In this document: positions 1 to 6,534 of the stretch, one piece after another
How positions within the stretch are numbered: position 1 is the first letter of the stretch
Layout of the letters: every line of letters begins with the position of its first letter
Source: Candidatus Nomurabacteria bacterium GW2011_GWB1_43_19
GTDB lineage: Bacteria > Patescibacteriota > Minisyncoccia > Phycocordibacterales > UBA9973
Direction: 5' to 3'
Length of the DNA stretch: 39,759 nt
Assembly: GCA_000999465.1 (NCBI GenBank)
Contig: LCGB01000005.1
Location: forward strand, 1-39,759
Notes under the pieces: generated by a model
The model's database searches: none
Seen by the model: only the letters and a program-made list of their open reading frames with translations
What the model was told of the DNA's origin: nothing
Made by a program: the position numbers and the translations under genes

Positions 1-2
1 AT

Positions 3-95
3 AGAATACATTTAGGAAAATATCTCAATGGCATGATACCGATTGAAAAGTGGCGAGATTATCAATTAAAAGTGTCACCTCTGAAGGTTAACTAA
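3..95 (+). CDS. C-terminal tail of a transposase/integrase (cut by window edge)
   Basis: An open frame enters from the left edge and stops at TAA 93-95, giving about 30 residues. It contains an R-x-H-x(4)-L-x-G-M-x-P-x-E-K pattern, which resembles the last conserved block of DDE integrase-core transposases (usually R-x-H-x-x-L-x-x-x-T-P-x-E). The family cannot be settled from this fragment. No inverted repeat is visible between its stop and the next gene. It could also be the end of an unrelated protein. Confidence 0.45.
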   Translation, partial: RIHLGKYLNGMIPIEKWRDYQLKVSPLKVN

Positions 96-131
96 ACACA
101 AGAGATTAAGTCAATGAACCAGACCCGATTT

Positions 132-160
132 TTGATAAGAATCTTTAAATCTGTTATGAT
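132..160 (+). promoter_or_regulatory. sigma70-like promoter for the CCC1/VIT1 gene
   Basis: TTGATA at 132-137, a 17-nt spacer, then TATGAT at 155-160. The expected start of transcription is near 167, leaving a leader of about 37 nt with an AAAGGA stretch before the ATG at 204. Confidence 0.55.
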
Positions 161-203
161 TAAAAGTATAAAAGAATAATCAAAAGGAAAAAACCAAAGT
201 AAA

Positions 204-698
204 ATGACTCATAAAACTTTTATTTTATATGTCCGAAATTTTATTTTCGGCGCCGAGGATAGTTTAGTTTCCACCGTCGGCTTATTGGCGGGTATCGCCT
301 CGGCCGGGATGGCCAGACCGGAAATTATCATTACCGGAATCGTTTTAATCTTTGTGGAAGCTTTTTCCATGTCAGTGGGCAGTTTCTTATCCGAACGGGT
401 GACGGAAGAATCTTCCCCTCACTACATAGAGCAAGAAAGCCCTTCCGGGTTGGCCGCGGTGATTATGTTCGTATCATATTTTCTCTGCGGGCTTATTCCA
501 ATATTTCCGTATTGGGTTGCGGATGTCGGGCGCGCCTTTTGGTGGTCTATTTTTGCCAGTTTGTTGGCCCTGGCAGTTCTCGGATTTATGAGCGCTAAAA
601 TTCTCAAAACAAAAATATTGAAAAACATTCTGCGAATGGCGGTCTTGGGCGGACTGGCCATCGGCCTGGGAGTTGCGGTGGGAATCCTTTTTAAATAG
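204..698 (+). CDS. VIT1/CCC1-family membrane transporter (predicted Fe/Mn)
   Basis: A 164-residue integral membrane protein. The N-terminus (residues 9-35, with FIFGAEDSLVSTVGLLAGIA) matches the first helix of VIT1/CCC1 proteins, where the G-x-x-D-S/G-L-V-S-T-x-G-L-L-x-G signature lies. The second block, with EAFSMSVGSFLSE (about 52-64), matches the A-x-S-M-x-x-G-x-Y-x-S block. Hydrophobic segments follow at about 82-105, 110-128 and 143-163. Known members move Fe2+ or Mn2+ across membranes. This copy is shorter than usual (about 220-240 aa) and lacks most of the cytoplasmic metal-binding insert, as in other bacterial short forms. Family membership is firm; the transported ion is inference. 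Confidence 0.8.
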   Translation: MTHKTFILYVRNFIFGAEDSLVSTVGLLAGIASAGMARPEIIITGIVLIFVEAFSMSVGSFLSERVTEESSPHYIEQESPSGLAAVIMFVSYFLCGLIPIFPYWVADVGRAFWWSIFASLLALAVLGFMSAKILKTKILKNILRMAVLGGLAIGLGVAVGILFK

Positions 699-736
699 GT
701 GTATAATTATATTATTAATAACTAAACAAAAACTTT

Positions 737-925
737 ATGTATATATTTAGAACATGGACATTTAGGTGGTGGGAGGTGGGTTTATTAAAAATTTGTCTTC
801 TTTCATTAGGCATCATCCTCGGCGTGTATTTCTACGATTATCTCGCGGGACTGATGTGGCTCTGGTGGACGCTCTTTGTACTGGCCGTAATCTATTTCAT
901 TCCGCAATTCTTTCGTAATGGATAA
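737..925 (+). CDS. small two-helix membrane protein
   Basis: A 62-residue protein rich in Trp, Phe and Tyr. It has two hydrophobic segments (about 14-32 and 37-56) and a short basic tail. The ATG follows a 38-nt gap after the CCC1-like gene, so it may be co-transcribed, although TATAAT-like stretches occur just upstream (about 704-715). I do not recognise a family. Small proteins of this layout are common in Patescibacteria, but no function can be given. Confidence 0.6.
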   Translation: MYIFRTWTFRWWEVGLLKICLLSLGIILGVYFYDYLAGLMWLWWTLFVLAVIYFIPQFFRNG

Positions 926-986
926 AACAATAAATTTATTGGATTAAAAATTACGTAATTAAATACATACATAAGTACGGTTGCGG

Positions 987-1015
987 TTGATGGAAATCTC
1001 AGAACTTGATATAAT
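987..1015 (+). promoter_or_regulatory. promoter giving a leaderless mRNA for the gene at 1022
   Basis: TTGATG at 987-992, a 17-nt spacer, then TATAAT at 1010-1015. The ATG begins seven bases after the hexamer, where transcription should start. Confidence 0.6.
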
Positions 1016-1021
1016 TTCAAA

Positions 1022-1333
1022 ATGGAAGGTAAAACAATGTCAAGTAAATACCACTGGAGTCCCAAAGGAATCCAAAAAAGAGATGCTGACAGAGCCGAAA
1101 TTAAAGCGGCTATTCTGACCACCCTACAGGTTGTTGTTGACCAAGAAAGGGCAAAAGACCCCTCATTCAACATATCAGTAAAATTTTTAGAACAAACCAT
1201 GAAAGACCATCCGGAGGTTTTTCGGGGTATTAGAAAATACGAGGCGCTAATGCGGCCTTATTTTAGCAGCGACCTGGATTTTCTCAGGGAAAAGTTGGGT
1301 TTGCCGCGAAAAAAACCGGAAGAATCTTTTTAA
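1022..1333 (+). CDS. hypothetical protein, 103 aa, soluble
   Basis: A soluble, charged protein with a helix-rich composition and a basic end (KKPEESF). It has no signal peptide, no membrane segment and no motif that I recognise. Two starts are possible. The ATG at 1022 fits a leaderless mRNA from the TATAAT at 1010. The ATG at 1037 (residue 6) is preceded by GGAAGG at good Shine-Dalgarno spacing, but that sequence would lie inside the leaderless reading frame. The 1022 start is chosen because it matches the spacing seen at many other genes here. The next gene is also a soluble hypothetical and may belong to the same transcript. Confidence 0.6.
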   Translation: MEGKTMSSKYHWSPKGIQKRDADRAEIKAAILTTLQVVVDQERAKDPSFNISVKFLEQTMKDHPEVFRGIRKYEALMRPYFSSDLDFLREKLGLPRKKPEESF

Positions 1334-1378
1334 TTTGCCAGAAGCTAGAAAAGAAAATCCGTACTAAAATAGATAAAA

Positions 1379-1840
1379 ATGGACAAATTCAAATCAACAA
1401 TTACCCCAATGCTTGCCCGGCTTGAAGATGAATGGCATTTGCCCTATTTGGCCGCGGAAATTGCCAAAGGCCTGACTGAATTTCTGCGGAAGAAATTGGC
1501 CGAAAAGGGGAAACTTATCTCTCCGAAAGAGGCGGAAGAGTTTTCAAGAAAAATAGAGATGATACACGGCTCGGAGAGCTTGGAGGAATTAGACAAACTT
1601 CTTTGGAGTTTTGAACAAATGGCGGGGGAGTTGGTGGAGTTAAAAGCCGGCGAGCTCCAGTTTGCCGCGGCAGCATGGGTACCGGAAGTATTTAAACAAG
1701 TGAAGGCCGAACTGGAAGAGCATAAGAAAAAACATCCCGGTAATTTGGAAAAAAGAGGCGTTAAGATAGTGGAGCCGGAAGCAGAAAAAAAAGAAGGCAA
1801 AATTCTAAAATTTCCACCTGACGAAAAAGGGAGGCATTAA
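1379..1840 (+). CDS. hypothetical protein, 153 aa, helical
   Basis: A highly charged, alpha-helical protein (Glu/Lys/Leu rich) with no Cys. Heptad-like spacing occurs at about residues 65-115, which may form a coiled coil, and a Lys/Glu-rich tail ends in KFPPDEKGRH. There is no signal peptide or transmembrane segment. TAAAAT lies at 1365-1370, eight bases before the ATG. I do not recognise the family. It sits 45 nt after the preceding hypothetical and the two may form a pair. Confidence 0.6.
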   Translation: MDKFKSTITPMLARLEDEWHLPYLAAEIAKGLTEFLRKKLAEKGKLISPKEAEEFSRKIEMIHGSESLEELDKLLWSFEQMAGELVELKAGELQFAAAAWVPEVFKQVKAELEEHKKKHPGNLEKRGVKIVEPEAEKKEGKILKFPPDEKGRH

Positions 1841-1876
1841 AAATACGTACCAAAATACTTACCTGTGGGAAGAAAT

Positions 1877-2482
1877 CTATCGCGCAGGAGTCCTTTCAGG
1901 CAACCCAAATGCATTAATAATTTTCTTGGCGCATTTGTTGGCCGGTAAGCGAGTATTGTTGATAACCAGGGGTGGAAATTTTTTGAGTCCGTTAAAGCAT
2001 GCCCCATTCATATATTTTTTTAGTTTTGCTACAGTGTTTGTTTTATTCAATCCCTGTCTGGATGGCATTAAAATGCGCCTTTTGTGTTCGTTCCAATCGC
2101 ACTCCAATTTTACAAAATTAACTTTGGCGCCTGCGTGTTTTATCATCCGGGTGGCGTTACGGACTGTTTGTGATGTCGGCTCGTATCTTATACTCATTGT
2201 GCAGATAATGCCTGGGATTGGAGATTGCATAAGAAGCAAGTTCATTATTACCAAATGCATCCTCCCGTTTAATAAATGAGCGGCGTACGTACCTTTCTCT
2301 AAAAAACAACAAATCTCTTTATACATAATGTTGTGGTCAAGCAACACAAAGCCGGTTCGTTTTGCAATTAACTTGCCTACCGTAGTTTTACCCACTCCAG
2401 GCAGACCTATCATATAAATAACCTGCTTTAGGAAATTGTTTTTGGGGTGGTTATTCTCAACGTGTTGAGACATCCCTTTCAT
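1877..2482 (-). CDS. P-loop kinase, shikimate/adenylate-kinase-like (AAA_33 type)
   Basis: Residues about 19-50 carry a Walker A loop, GLPGVGKTT, followed by VGKLIAKRTGFVLLDHN, the layout of shikimate-kinase-like and AAA_33 small-molecule or toxin-type kinases. The rest (LECDWNEHKRRI and a Lys/Arg-rich C-terminal third) fits a lid region, but no substrate motif is clear. A longer frame starts at GTG 2527, but TTGACA (2517-2512) and TAAATT (2493-2488) lie inside that extension, so the true start should be ATG 2482 or ATG 2473. The gene is convergent with the hypothetical ending at 1840. The substrate is unknown. Confidence 0.65.
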   Translation of the reverse strand: MKGMSQHVENNHPKNNFLKQVIYMIGLPGVGKTTVGKLIAKRTGFVLLDHNIMYKEICCFLEKGTYAAHLLNGRMHLVIMNLLLMQSPIPGIICTMSIRYEPTSQTVRNATRMIKHAGAKVNFVKLECDWNEHKRRILMPSRQGLNKTNTVAKLKKYMNGACFNGLKKFPPLVINNTRLPANKCAKKIINAFGLPERTPAR

Positions 2483-2487
2483 AATAT

Positions 2488-2517
2488 AATTTAACACTTT
2501 TTTATTTTTCTTGTCAA
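2488..2517 (-). promoter_or_regulatory. promoter inside the over-extended kinase frame
   Basis: On the minus strand, TTGACA (2517-2512), an 18-nt spacer and TAAATT (2493-2488) lie just before ATG 2482. This argues against the upstream GTG start at 2527. Confidence 0.55.
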
Positions 2518-2613
2518 GGGGCGGCACATATCACTGAAAACGGGAAATGATTATGTTAAAATGAATACTTATGGGAGTACAAAAAATGATAAATCAAAGC
2601 GCGCGCTAGAATT

Positions 2614-2629
2614 TTAATTACGTAATTAA
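2614..2629. repeat. TTAATTACGTAATTAA palindrome, copy 2
   Basis: A perfect 16-nt palindrome ending 10 bases before the ATG of the metallo-hydrolase gene. The core AATTACGTAATTAA followed by a TACRTAC-like stretch recurs at about 948-966 and 11353-11372, always between genes. Confidence 0.5.
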
Positions 2630-2639
2630 TTACATACGT

Positions 2640-3389
2640 ATGGCGAAAAAGACAATACTTCTTATAATAGTGATAGTGGGTTTGGTTTTAATCAATAAAA
2701 TGAGCAACAACGAAGATAAAAAAGATATTGCGGGCGAAGTTGGCGTTGACCCGGTTTCCCATGCCAGTTTGATTTTGAACTGGGCGGGCAAGGCCATTTA
2801 TTCCGACCCGGTGGGCGGGGCGGAACTCTATCAAGGCAAGCCCGCCGCCGACCTGATTCTCCTGACCGATATTCACCAGGACCATTTTGACCCGGAGCGG
2901 CTCAAAGCGCTTGCCAAGGAGGAGGCGGTTATCGTCGCCCCCCAAGCGGTGATGGACGAACTGCCGGAAGCACTAGCGGGAAAAACATCGGTAATGAATA
3001 ACGGCGGAGCGAAAGAATATTTTGGATTCAAGGTGGAAGCGATTCCGATGTACAACCTGCCCGGTGGGGAAACCCTCTATCACCCGAAAGGCAGGGGAAA
3101 CGGCTATGTGCTGGAAAAGGATGGAACGCGCGTTTATATTTCCGGCGACTCGGCGGGTATTCCGGAAATGAAGAATTTGAAAAATATTGATATCGCTTTC
3201 ATGGCAATGAACCTGCCTTACACTATGGGCGTGGAAGAGGCGGCTGAGGCGGTACTTGCTTTTGCGCCGAAGACGGTGTACCCCTACCATTACCGCACGC
3301 CCGGAGGTTTCAGCGATGTTGCCAAATTCAAAACGCTGGTAAATGACAAAAACCCCAATATACAAGTAGTTTTGGCGGATTGGTATTAG
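2640..3389 (+). CDS. membrane-anchored metallo-beta-lactamase-fold hydrolase (UlaG/UPF0173-like)
   Basis: A 249-residue protein with an N-terminal hydrophobic anchor (residues 4-20, after MAKK), so it should act on the outer face of the membrane. The body has the MBL order: SHASLILNWAGKAIYSDPVGG (strand and Asp), TDIHQDHFDPERL (a variant H-x-x-D-H metal motif), VYISGDSAGIPEM (GDT/GDS metal Asp) and YPYHYR (late His). This order matches the UlaG-like L-ascorbate-6-P lactonase/UPF0173 branch. Substrate unknown. Expression probably comes from the AT-rich upstream region, which carries a TTAATTACGTAATTAA palindrome ending ten bases before the start. Confidence 0.75.
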   Translation: MAKKTILLIIVIVGLVLINKMSNNEDKKDIAGEVGVDPVSHASLILNWAGKAIYSDPVGGAELYQGKPAADLILLTDIHQDHFDPERLKALAKEEAVIVAPQAVMDELPEALAGKTSVMNNGGAKEYFGFKVEAIPMYNLPGGETLYHPKGRGNGYVLEKDGTRVYISGDSAGIPEMKNLKNIDIAFMAMNLPYTMGVEEAAEAVLAFAPKTVYPYHYRTPGGFSDVAKFKTLVNDKNPNIQVVLADWY

Positions 3390-3473
3390 AAGTTTCCCGA
3401 TTTGTCTGCTATACTGGAATAACTTATCAATAACCAATTGGATAGTGTCACGCTTTAATTGACGTTGTGCGGC

Positions 3474-3491
3474 ATGATTCCGCAGAATCAT
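3474..3491 (+). promoter_or_regulatory. hairpin abutting the start codon of the 44-aa basic protein
   Basis: ATGATTC - CGCA - GAATCAT forms a perfect 7-bp hairpin that ends at the base before ATG 3492. No Shine-Dalgarno sequence is present. It could regulate initiation or mark an RNA end; its role is unproven. Confidence 0.4.
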
Positions 3492-3626
3492 ATGGCAAAA
3501 AGAGGAACTACATTAAGTCCGAAAAAGAAATCCAGACGTTCGCATAAGACCAAAAAACGACTGGCAATCAAGCGAGAAATGCTCGCCAGGAAAGTTTCAC
3601 GCAGAAAAAACCTGAGGTTTTTTTAA
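3492..3626 (+). CDS. 44-residue very basic protein, nucleic-acid-binding-like
   Basis: ATG 3492 to TAA 3624-3626 encodes 44 residues, of which about 20 are Lys or Arg, with no acidic patch (one Glu). The start is MAKRGTTLSPKKK and the end is RKNLRFF. Composition and length are like small ribosomal proteins or nucleoid proteins, but it does not match bL34, bL36 or bTHX well enough to name. The ORF is below the usual length cutoff and easily missed. Its last codons overlap a terminator-like hairpin (3605-3624), and a hairpin ends right before its start codon. Confidence 0.6.
   Translation: MAKRGTTLSPKKKSRRSHKTKKRLAIKREMLARKVSRRKNLRFF
3605..3624 (+). terminator. Rho-independent terminator overlapping the end of the 44-aa ORF
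   Basis: AAAAAACC - TGA - GGTTTTTT is a perfect 8-bp inverted repeat with its own T-run. It covers the codons for K-N-L-R-F-F and would end transcription before the sugar cluster at 3646. Confidence 0.6.
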
Positions 3627-3645
3627 AGTAGGATTTTTAAAATAA

Positions 3646-4179
3646 ATGAATAAGAAATCTTCACCCCAAAAAACCAAAAAGGTGGTAATGGTCAGCGGAG
3701 GATTCGACCCGGTGCATATCGGCCATGTGCGGCTTTTCAACGAGGCGAAAAAGTTAGGCGACGAGCTGGTGGTGGTGATTAACAACGACAACTGGCTCCG
3801 GTGCAAGAAGGGATATGTTTTTATGCCGGAGCACGAACGTAAAGAGATTATTGAAGCGTTTCAGGCGGTAGACCGGGTTCTCTTAAGTAGCCATAAGAAG
3901 AATACGAAGGATATGAGTGTTTGCATGGAGTTAATCAGGGTCAGACCTCATGTTTTTGCCAACGGGGGAGACAGAAACGAGAAAGACGCGGACAATCCGG
4001 AGTCCTCGTTGTATCGGGAAAGGCAAATACACAAAAAACTCGGGATAACAATGGTGTATAATGTGGGGTATGGAGGCAAAGTGCGCAGTTCGTCCGAATT
4101 GATAAAAAAAGTGCATAAGAAGATAAGTAAGAATCCCAGTAGTAGAGCAAAGCTCACTACGGGACGAAGGAAAAAATAA
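3646..4179 (+). CDS. cytidylyltransferase-family nucleotidyltransferase (TagD/RfaE-C-like)
   Basis: A 177-residue protein with the nucleotidylyltransferase alpha/beta fold. Residues about 10-25 hold VSGGFDPVHIGHVRLF with the catalytic H-x-G-H motif, then VVVINND, then a C-terminal VRSSSELIKK that replaces the usual I-S-S-T-x-I/L-R loop. Such enzymes couple CTP or ATP to a sugar-, glycerol- or alcohol-phosphate, releasing PPi. Its position next to a HAD phosphatase, a mannose-6-P isomerase-type cupin and GH130 enzymes suggests a nucleotide-sugar or sugar-phosphate substrate (inference). Residues 163-173 (KNPSSRAKLTTG) come from a palindromic repeat shared with the GH130 gene at 5334, so the last 16 residues look like an acquired tail. 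Confidence 0.75.
   Translation: MNKKSSPQKTKKVVMVSGGFDPVHIGHVRLFNEAKKLGDELVVVINNDNWLRCKKGYVFMPEHERKEIIEAFQAVDRVLLSSHKKNTKDMSVCMELIRVRPHVFANGGDRNEKDADNPESSLYRERQIHKKLGITMVYNVGYGGKVRSSSELIKKVHKKISKNPSSRAKLTTGRRKK
4132..4165 (+). repeat. 34-nt palindromic repeat, copy 1 (in-frame, 3' end of nucleotidyltransferase)
   Basis: Identical over 34 nt to 5334-5367 and read in the same frame (peptide KNPSSRAKLTTG). It folds as CCC-A-GTAGT-A-GAGC / AAA / GCTC-ACTAC-GGG, about 12 base pairs with two bulged A residues. Confidence 0.85.
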
Positions 4180-4180
4180 A

Positions 4181-4936
4181 ATGTTGCCATTAGACCAAAT
4201 GTCGCGAAAAGATATCAGCCGGATTAAGATGATTGTTTTTGACGTTGACGGAGTGCTGGTTCCGCGGGGCACCAAGATAAAGCAGGTTGGCCATACCACT
4301 ACCCTGCAGACGAAAGTAATCAGTAAAAAACAAATCGAACAAATCAAAGCGCTCAATAAAAAAGGATTTTTAATAAATATCAGTTCGGGGCGGGGGCTTT
4401 ACATGTTGCAGGAAATGTTTCGGGAAATCCTGCCTTTTGTCAGTTTAACTTACGAATGCGGCAGCGCCACCTGGTATCGGGGGAAAATTTACCAGCACAT
4501 CAACAGCTTTGAACGCTTGCGAAAAGTATTTCCCAAGTTGCAGCGGGTAGCGGACAAAAACAAAAATGTGAAAGGATTTGAACCCAAAGAGTTCATCATC
4601 ACCGTGCATTGCAAAAGAAAGTTAAAAGAGATTGAAAAAACGGTTAAAAAAGAAAAAGGTCTGACTACCCACTGGAACGGCGAGGCCTACGACGTCTTAA
4701 TCACAAAAGACCAAACTAAAGCGCTTGGCTTGAAGCAGGCGATGAAAATCTTTAAGTTGAGGAAGGAGAATGTCATGGCTATCGGGGACAATTACAACGA
4801 CCATGAGCTTCTTGGGGCCAGCGGAATTCCCATTTCAGCCGACAAAAGCAGGGTAAAAGGTAAATTTTATGTTTCTCTGCGGGGGAAGTTCCTGCCGGCG
4901 GACAAATTAATGCAAAGAATCCTGGAACTCAAGTAA
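4181..4936 (+). CDS. HAD-superfamily phosphatase (subclass IIB, Cof/PMM-like)
   Basis: A 251-residue protein. Motif I is IVFDVDGVLVPRG (residues about 18-30, nucleophile and acid Asp pair), motif II is LINISSGRG, motif III is the Lys in the TKDQTKALGLKQA segment, and motif IV is AIGDNYNDHELLGAS. Its cap lies between motifs II and III, as in type IIB enzymes such as sucrose-, trehalose- or mannosyl-3-phosphoglycerate phosphatases. It starts one base after the stop of the nucleotidyltransferase, so the two are translationally linked. The context suggests a sugar- or mannose-phosphate substrate, but this is inference. Confidence 0.75.
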   Translation: MLPLDQMSRKDISRIKMIVFDVDGVLVPRGTKIKQVGHTTTLQTKVISKKQIEQIKALNKKGFLINISSGRGLYMLQEMFREILPFVSLTYECGSATWYRGKIYQHINSFERLRKVFPKLQRVADKNKNVKGFEPKEFIITVHCKRKLKEIEKTVKKEKGLTTHWNGEAYDVLITKDQTKALGLKQAMKIFKLRKENVMAIGDNYNDHELLGASGIPISADKSRVKGKFYVSLRGKFLPADKLMQRILELK

Positions 4937-4941
4937 TAAAA

Positions 4942-4970
4942 TTGGTTTTAAAGTCATAAAGGGTTATAAT
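4942..4970 (+). promoter_or_regulatory. promoter upstream of the cupin isomerase
   Basis: TTGGTT (4942-4947), a 17-nt spacer and TATAAT (4965-4970). The ATG at 4979 lies 9 nt beyond, so the 5' leader is at most about two bases. Confidence 0.55.
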
Positions 4971-4978
4971 GTCTGAAT

Positions 4979-5329
4979 ATGGGAAAATTTAAGATATTTC
5001 AAGAGGAACGCCCTTGGGGGAATTTTCGGCAGTTAACCCACAATAGTTTTTCAACGGTAAAAGTGATTTCAATAGACCCGGAAAGTTCCCTGAGTCTGCA
5101 ATATCACAACAATCGTTCGGAATTTTGGCGGGTTCTTTCCGGCCATCCGCTTTTAACCATTGGTGAAAAAATAATCACCGCCAAGCCCGGTGACGAATTT
5201 ATGATTAAAAAACAGCAAAAACACCGCATTGAAACGAAAAACGACAGCGCGCAACTCCTGGAAATTTCCTCCGGCGACTTTGACGAAGAAGACATTATTA
5301 GGATAGAAGACAAATATGGCCGCGCTTAA
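4979..5329 (+). CDS. cupin mannose-6-phosphate isomerase domain protein (type II PMI/ManC C-terminal-like)
   Basis: A 116-residue single-domain cupin. EERPWGNFRQL opens the protein as in type II phosphomannose isomerase domains. The first cupin motif is LSLQYHNNRSEFWRVLSG (metal-binding H and E), and the second is GDEFMIKKQQKHRIE (late His). The end, LLEISSGDFDEEDIIRIEDKYGR, matches the conserved ending of the ManC/PMI cupin almost residue by residue. It interconverts mannose-6-P and fructose-6-P, or a related pair, without the guanylyltransferase domain. Its 3' end overlaps the GH130 gene by 14 nt, which suggests one operon. Beside mannoside phosphorylases it would carry released mannose phosphate into glycolysis. 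Confidence 0.8.
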   Translation: MGKFKIFQEERPWGNFRQLTHNSFSTVKVISIDPESSLSLQYHNNRSEFWRVLSGHPLLTIGEKIITAKPGDEFMIKKQQKHRIETKNDSAQLLEISSGDFDEEDIIRIEDKYGRA

Positions 5330-6521
5330 AAAAAATCCCAGTAGTAGAGCAAAGCTCACTACGGGACAAAGAAAAGTAATACTTGCCCGCCATAGCCTTG
5401 GCGAAGGCGGGAAGAAGAAAACCAAAGTTGTTGTCAGGCGGAAAACAGCGGTCAAGAAAGCGGTTGCAAAAAAGAAAACTTCCCCGCTGGAGCTCAGGAA
5501 GTCCCAAAAAAATCCAATTATTGAGCCGGAGCGAAGCGCGTATTGGGAATCAAAAGCGACTTTTAATCCGAGCGCCGTTTACAGCGACGGAAAAGTGCAT
5601 GTCATTTACCGGGCTATTGGCGACAGCGACATTTCCGTACTAGGTTATGCCAGAAGCGACAACGGCTATTTGTTTGATAAAAATTCAAAAAAAATAGCCT
5701 ATTACCAAAAAGGAAAATTCGCGGTCAGAAAAGATGCGGTTAAAATTAACTACATATCCGGCGGCGGATGGGGCGGCGGGTGCGAAGACCCGCGGCTGAC
5801 GCTTCTGAGTGATAAAGTATATATGCTTTACACGGCGTTTGACGGATGGGGGTCCGTGCGAATTGCCCTTACCTCCATCAGCCTGGATGATTTTATCGGC
5901 AGGCGATTTGACTGGAAAGAACCGGTCTTGATTTCTCCTCCGGGAGAAATCCACAAAAATTGGGTACTTTTTCCGGAAAAGATAAAGGGCAAATACGCGA
6001 TTTTGCACAGCATTTCCCCGCACATCATGATAGATTATTTTTCTTCCCTGGATGAACTGGATGGCGAGAATTTTATACACAGCGTTCATCAGGGCAGTTC
6101 CCTGTGGTCCGCGCGGGATAGGCTAATCAGAGGCGTTGGGCCTGCGCCAATTAAGACAAAATACGGATGGCTGGTCCTCTACCATAAAATGGAAAAACAC
6201 GACTCGCACCGATATAAGCTCTGGGCGATGATTTTGGATTTAAAAGACCCGGCTAAAATTTTATATAATTCCAGGCATCCGATTCTGGAACCGGACGAAT
6301 GGTATGAGAATGAGGGATATAAAGCTGGCGTGGTGTATGCCTGCGGAGCGGTGGTCAAACCCGCCCGACCGGACGACTCCAGTCGTTCGGGCGGGGACGA
6401 GCTTTTCGTTTATTATGGCGGCGCGGACAAGGTCTCTTGCGTGGCCACGGCCAATCTGGACGCATTCTTGAAAGAACTGGTTTATTCCGGCGCGTCCAAA
6501 TTAAAAAGCAGAAAGAGTTAA
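5316..6521 (+). CDS. GH130 beta-mannoside phosphorylase/hydrolase-family protein (single domain)
   Basis: A 401-residue protein. The GH130 five-bladed propeller starts at about residue 66 (NPIIEP...YWESKATFNPSAV). The signature GCEDPR (C156-R160, with Asp158 the presumed general acid) is followed by YTAFDGWG, FPEKIKGKY, YGWLVLYHKM and LFVYYGGAD. Family members split beta-mannosidic bonds with phosphate, giving mannose-1-P, though some are hydrolases. There is no signal peptide. The first ~62 residues are a Lys-rich extension containing two palindrome-derived peptides (4-34). A third palindrome adds about 11 residues at 349-360, in a loop where the two paralogous domains next door have none. 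The start at ATG 5316 overlaps the cupin gene. Confidence 0.8.
   Translation: MAALKKNPSSRAKLTTGQRKVILARHSLGEGGKKKTKVVVRRKTAVKKAVAKKKTSPLELRKSQKNPIIEPERSAYWESKATFNPSAVYSDGKVHVIYRAIGDSDISVLGYARSDNGYLFDKNSKKIAYYQKGKFAVRKDAVKINYISGGGWGGGCEDPRLTLLSDKVYMLYTAFDGWGSVRIALTSISLDDFIGRRFDWKEPVLISPPGEIHKNWVLFPEKIKGKYAILHSISPHIMIDYFSSLDELDGENFIHSVHQGSSLWSARDRLIRGVGPAPIKTKYGWLVLYHKMEKHDSHRYKLWAMILDLKDPAKILYNSRHPILEPDEWYENEGYKAGVVYACGAVVKPARPDDSSRSGGDELFVYYGGADKVSCVATANLDAFLKELVYSGASKLKSRKS
5334..5367 (+). repeat. 34-nt palindromic repeat, copy 2 (in-frame, 5' end of GH130 gene)
   Basis: An exact 34-nt copy of 4132-4165 in the same reading frame, lying at residues 7-17 of the GH130 protein. Confidence 0.85.
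5382..5414 (+). repeat. TTCGCCAAGGCT-type palindromic element, in-frame in GH130
   Basis: CCCGCC (5386-5391) pairs with GGCGGG (5406-5411) around an internal GCCTT-GGCG-AAGGC hairpin. The reverse complement matches the DUF302-gene element at 38870-38899 in about 24 of 30 positions. Confidence 0.7.
6360..6395 (+). repeat. palindromic insertion in GH130 (peptide PARPDDSSRSGG)
   Basis: CCCGCCCGA + ACGACT pair with AGTCGT + TCGGGCGGG (15 bp, one 4-nt CCGG bulge, CC loop). The paralogous domains at 6535-8478 read straight through the same position (GAILEKDELFVYYG) without this stretch, so it is an insertion. Confidence 0.85.
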
Positions 6522-6534
6522 AAGATAATTCTCT

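Noticed and set aside
2881-3491. Long minus-strand ORF opposite the metallo-hydrolase
   Set aside because: No recognisable motif, no promoter or RBS, while the plus strand shows a clear MBL motif order.
3931-4356. Minus-strand ORFs over the sugar cluster (also those at 5153-5507)
   Set aside because: They are shadows of the real plus-strand genes. Their shared peptide (VVSFALLLGF) is only the reverse reading of the 34-nt palindromic repeat.
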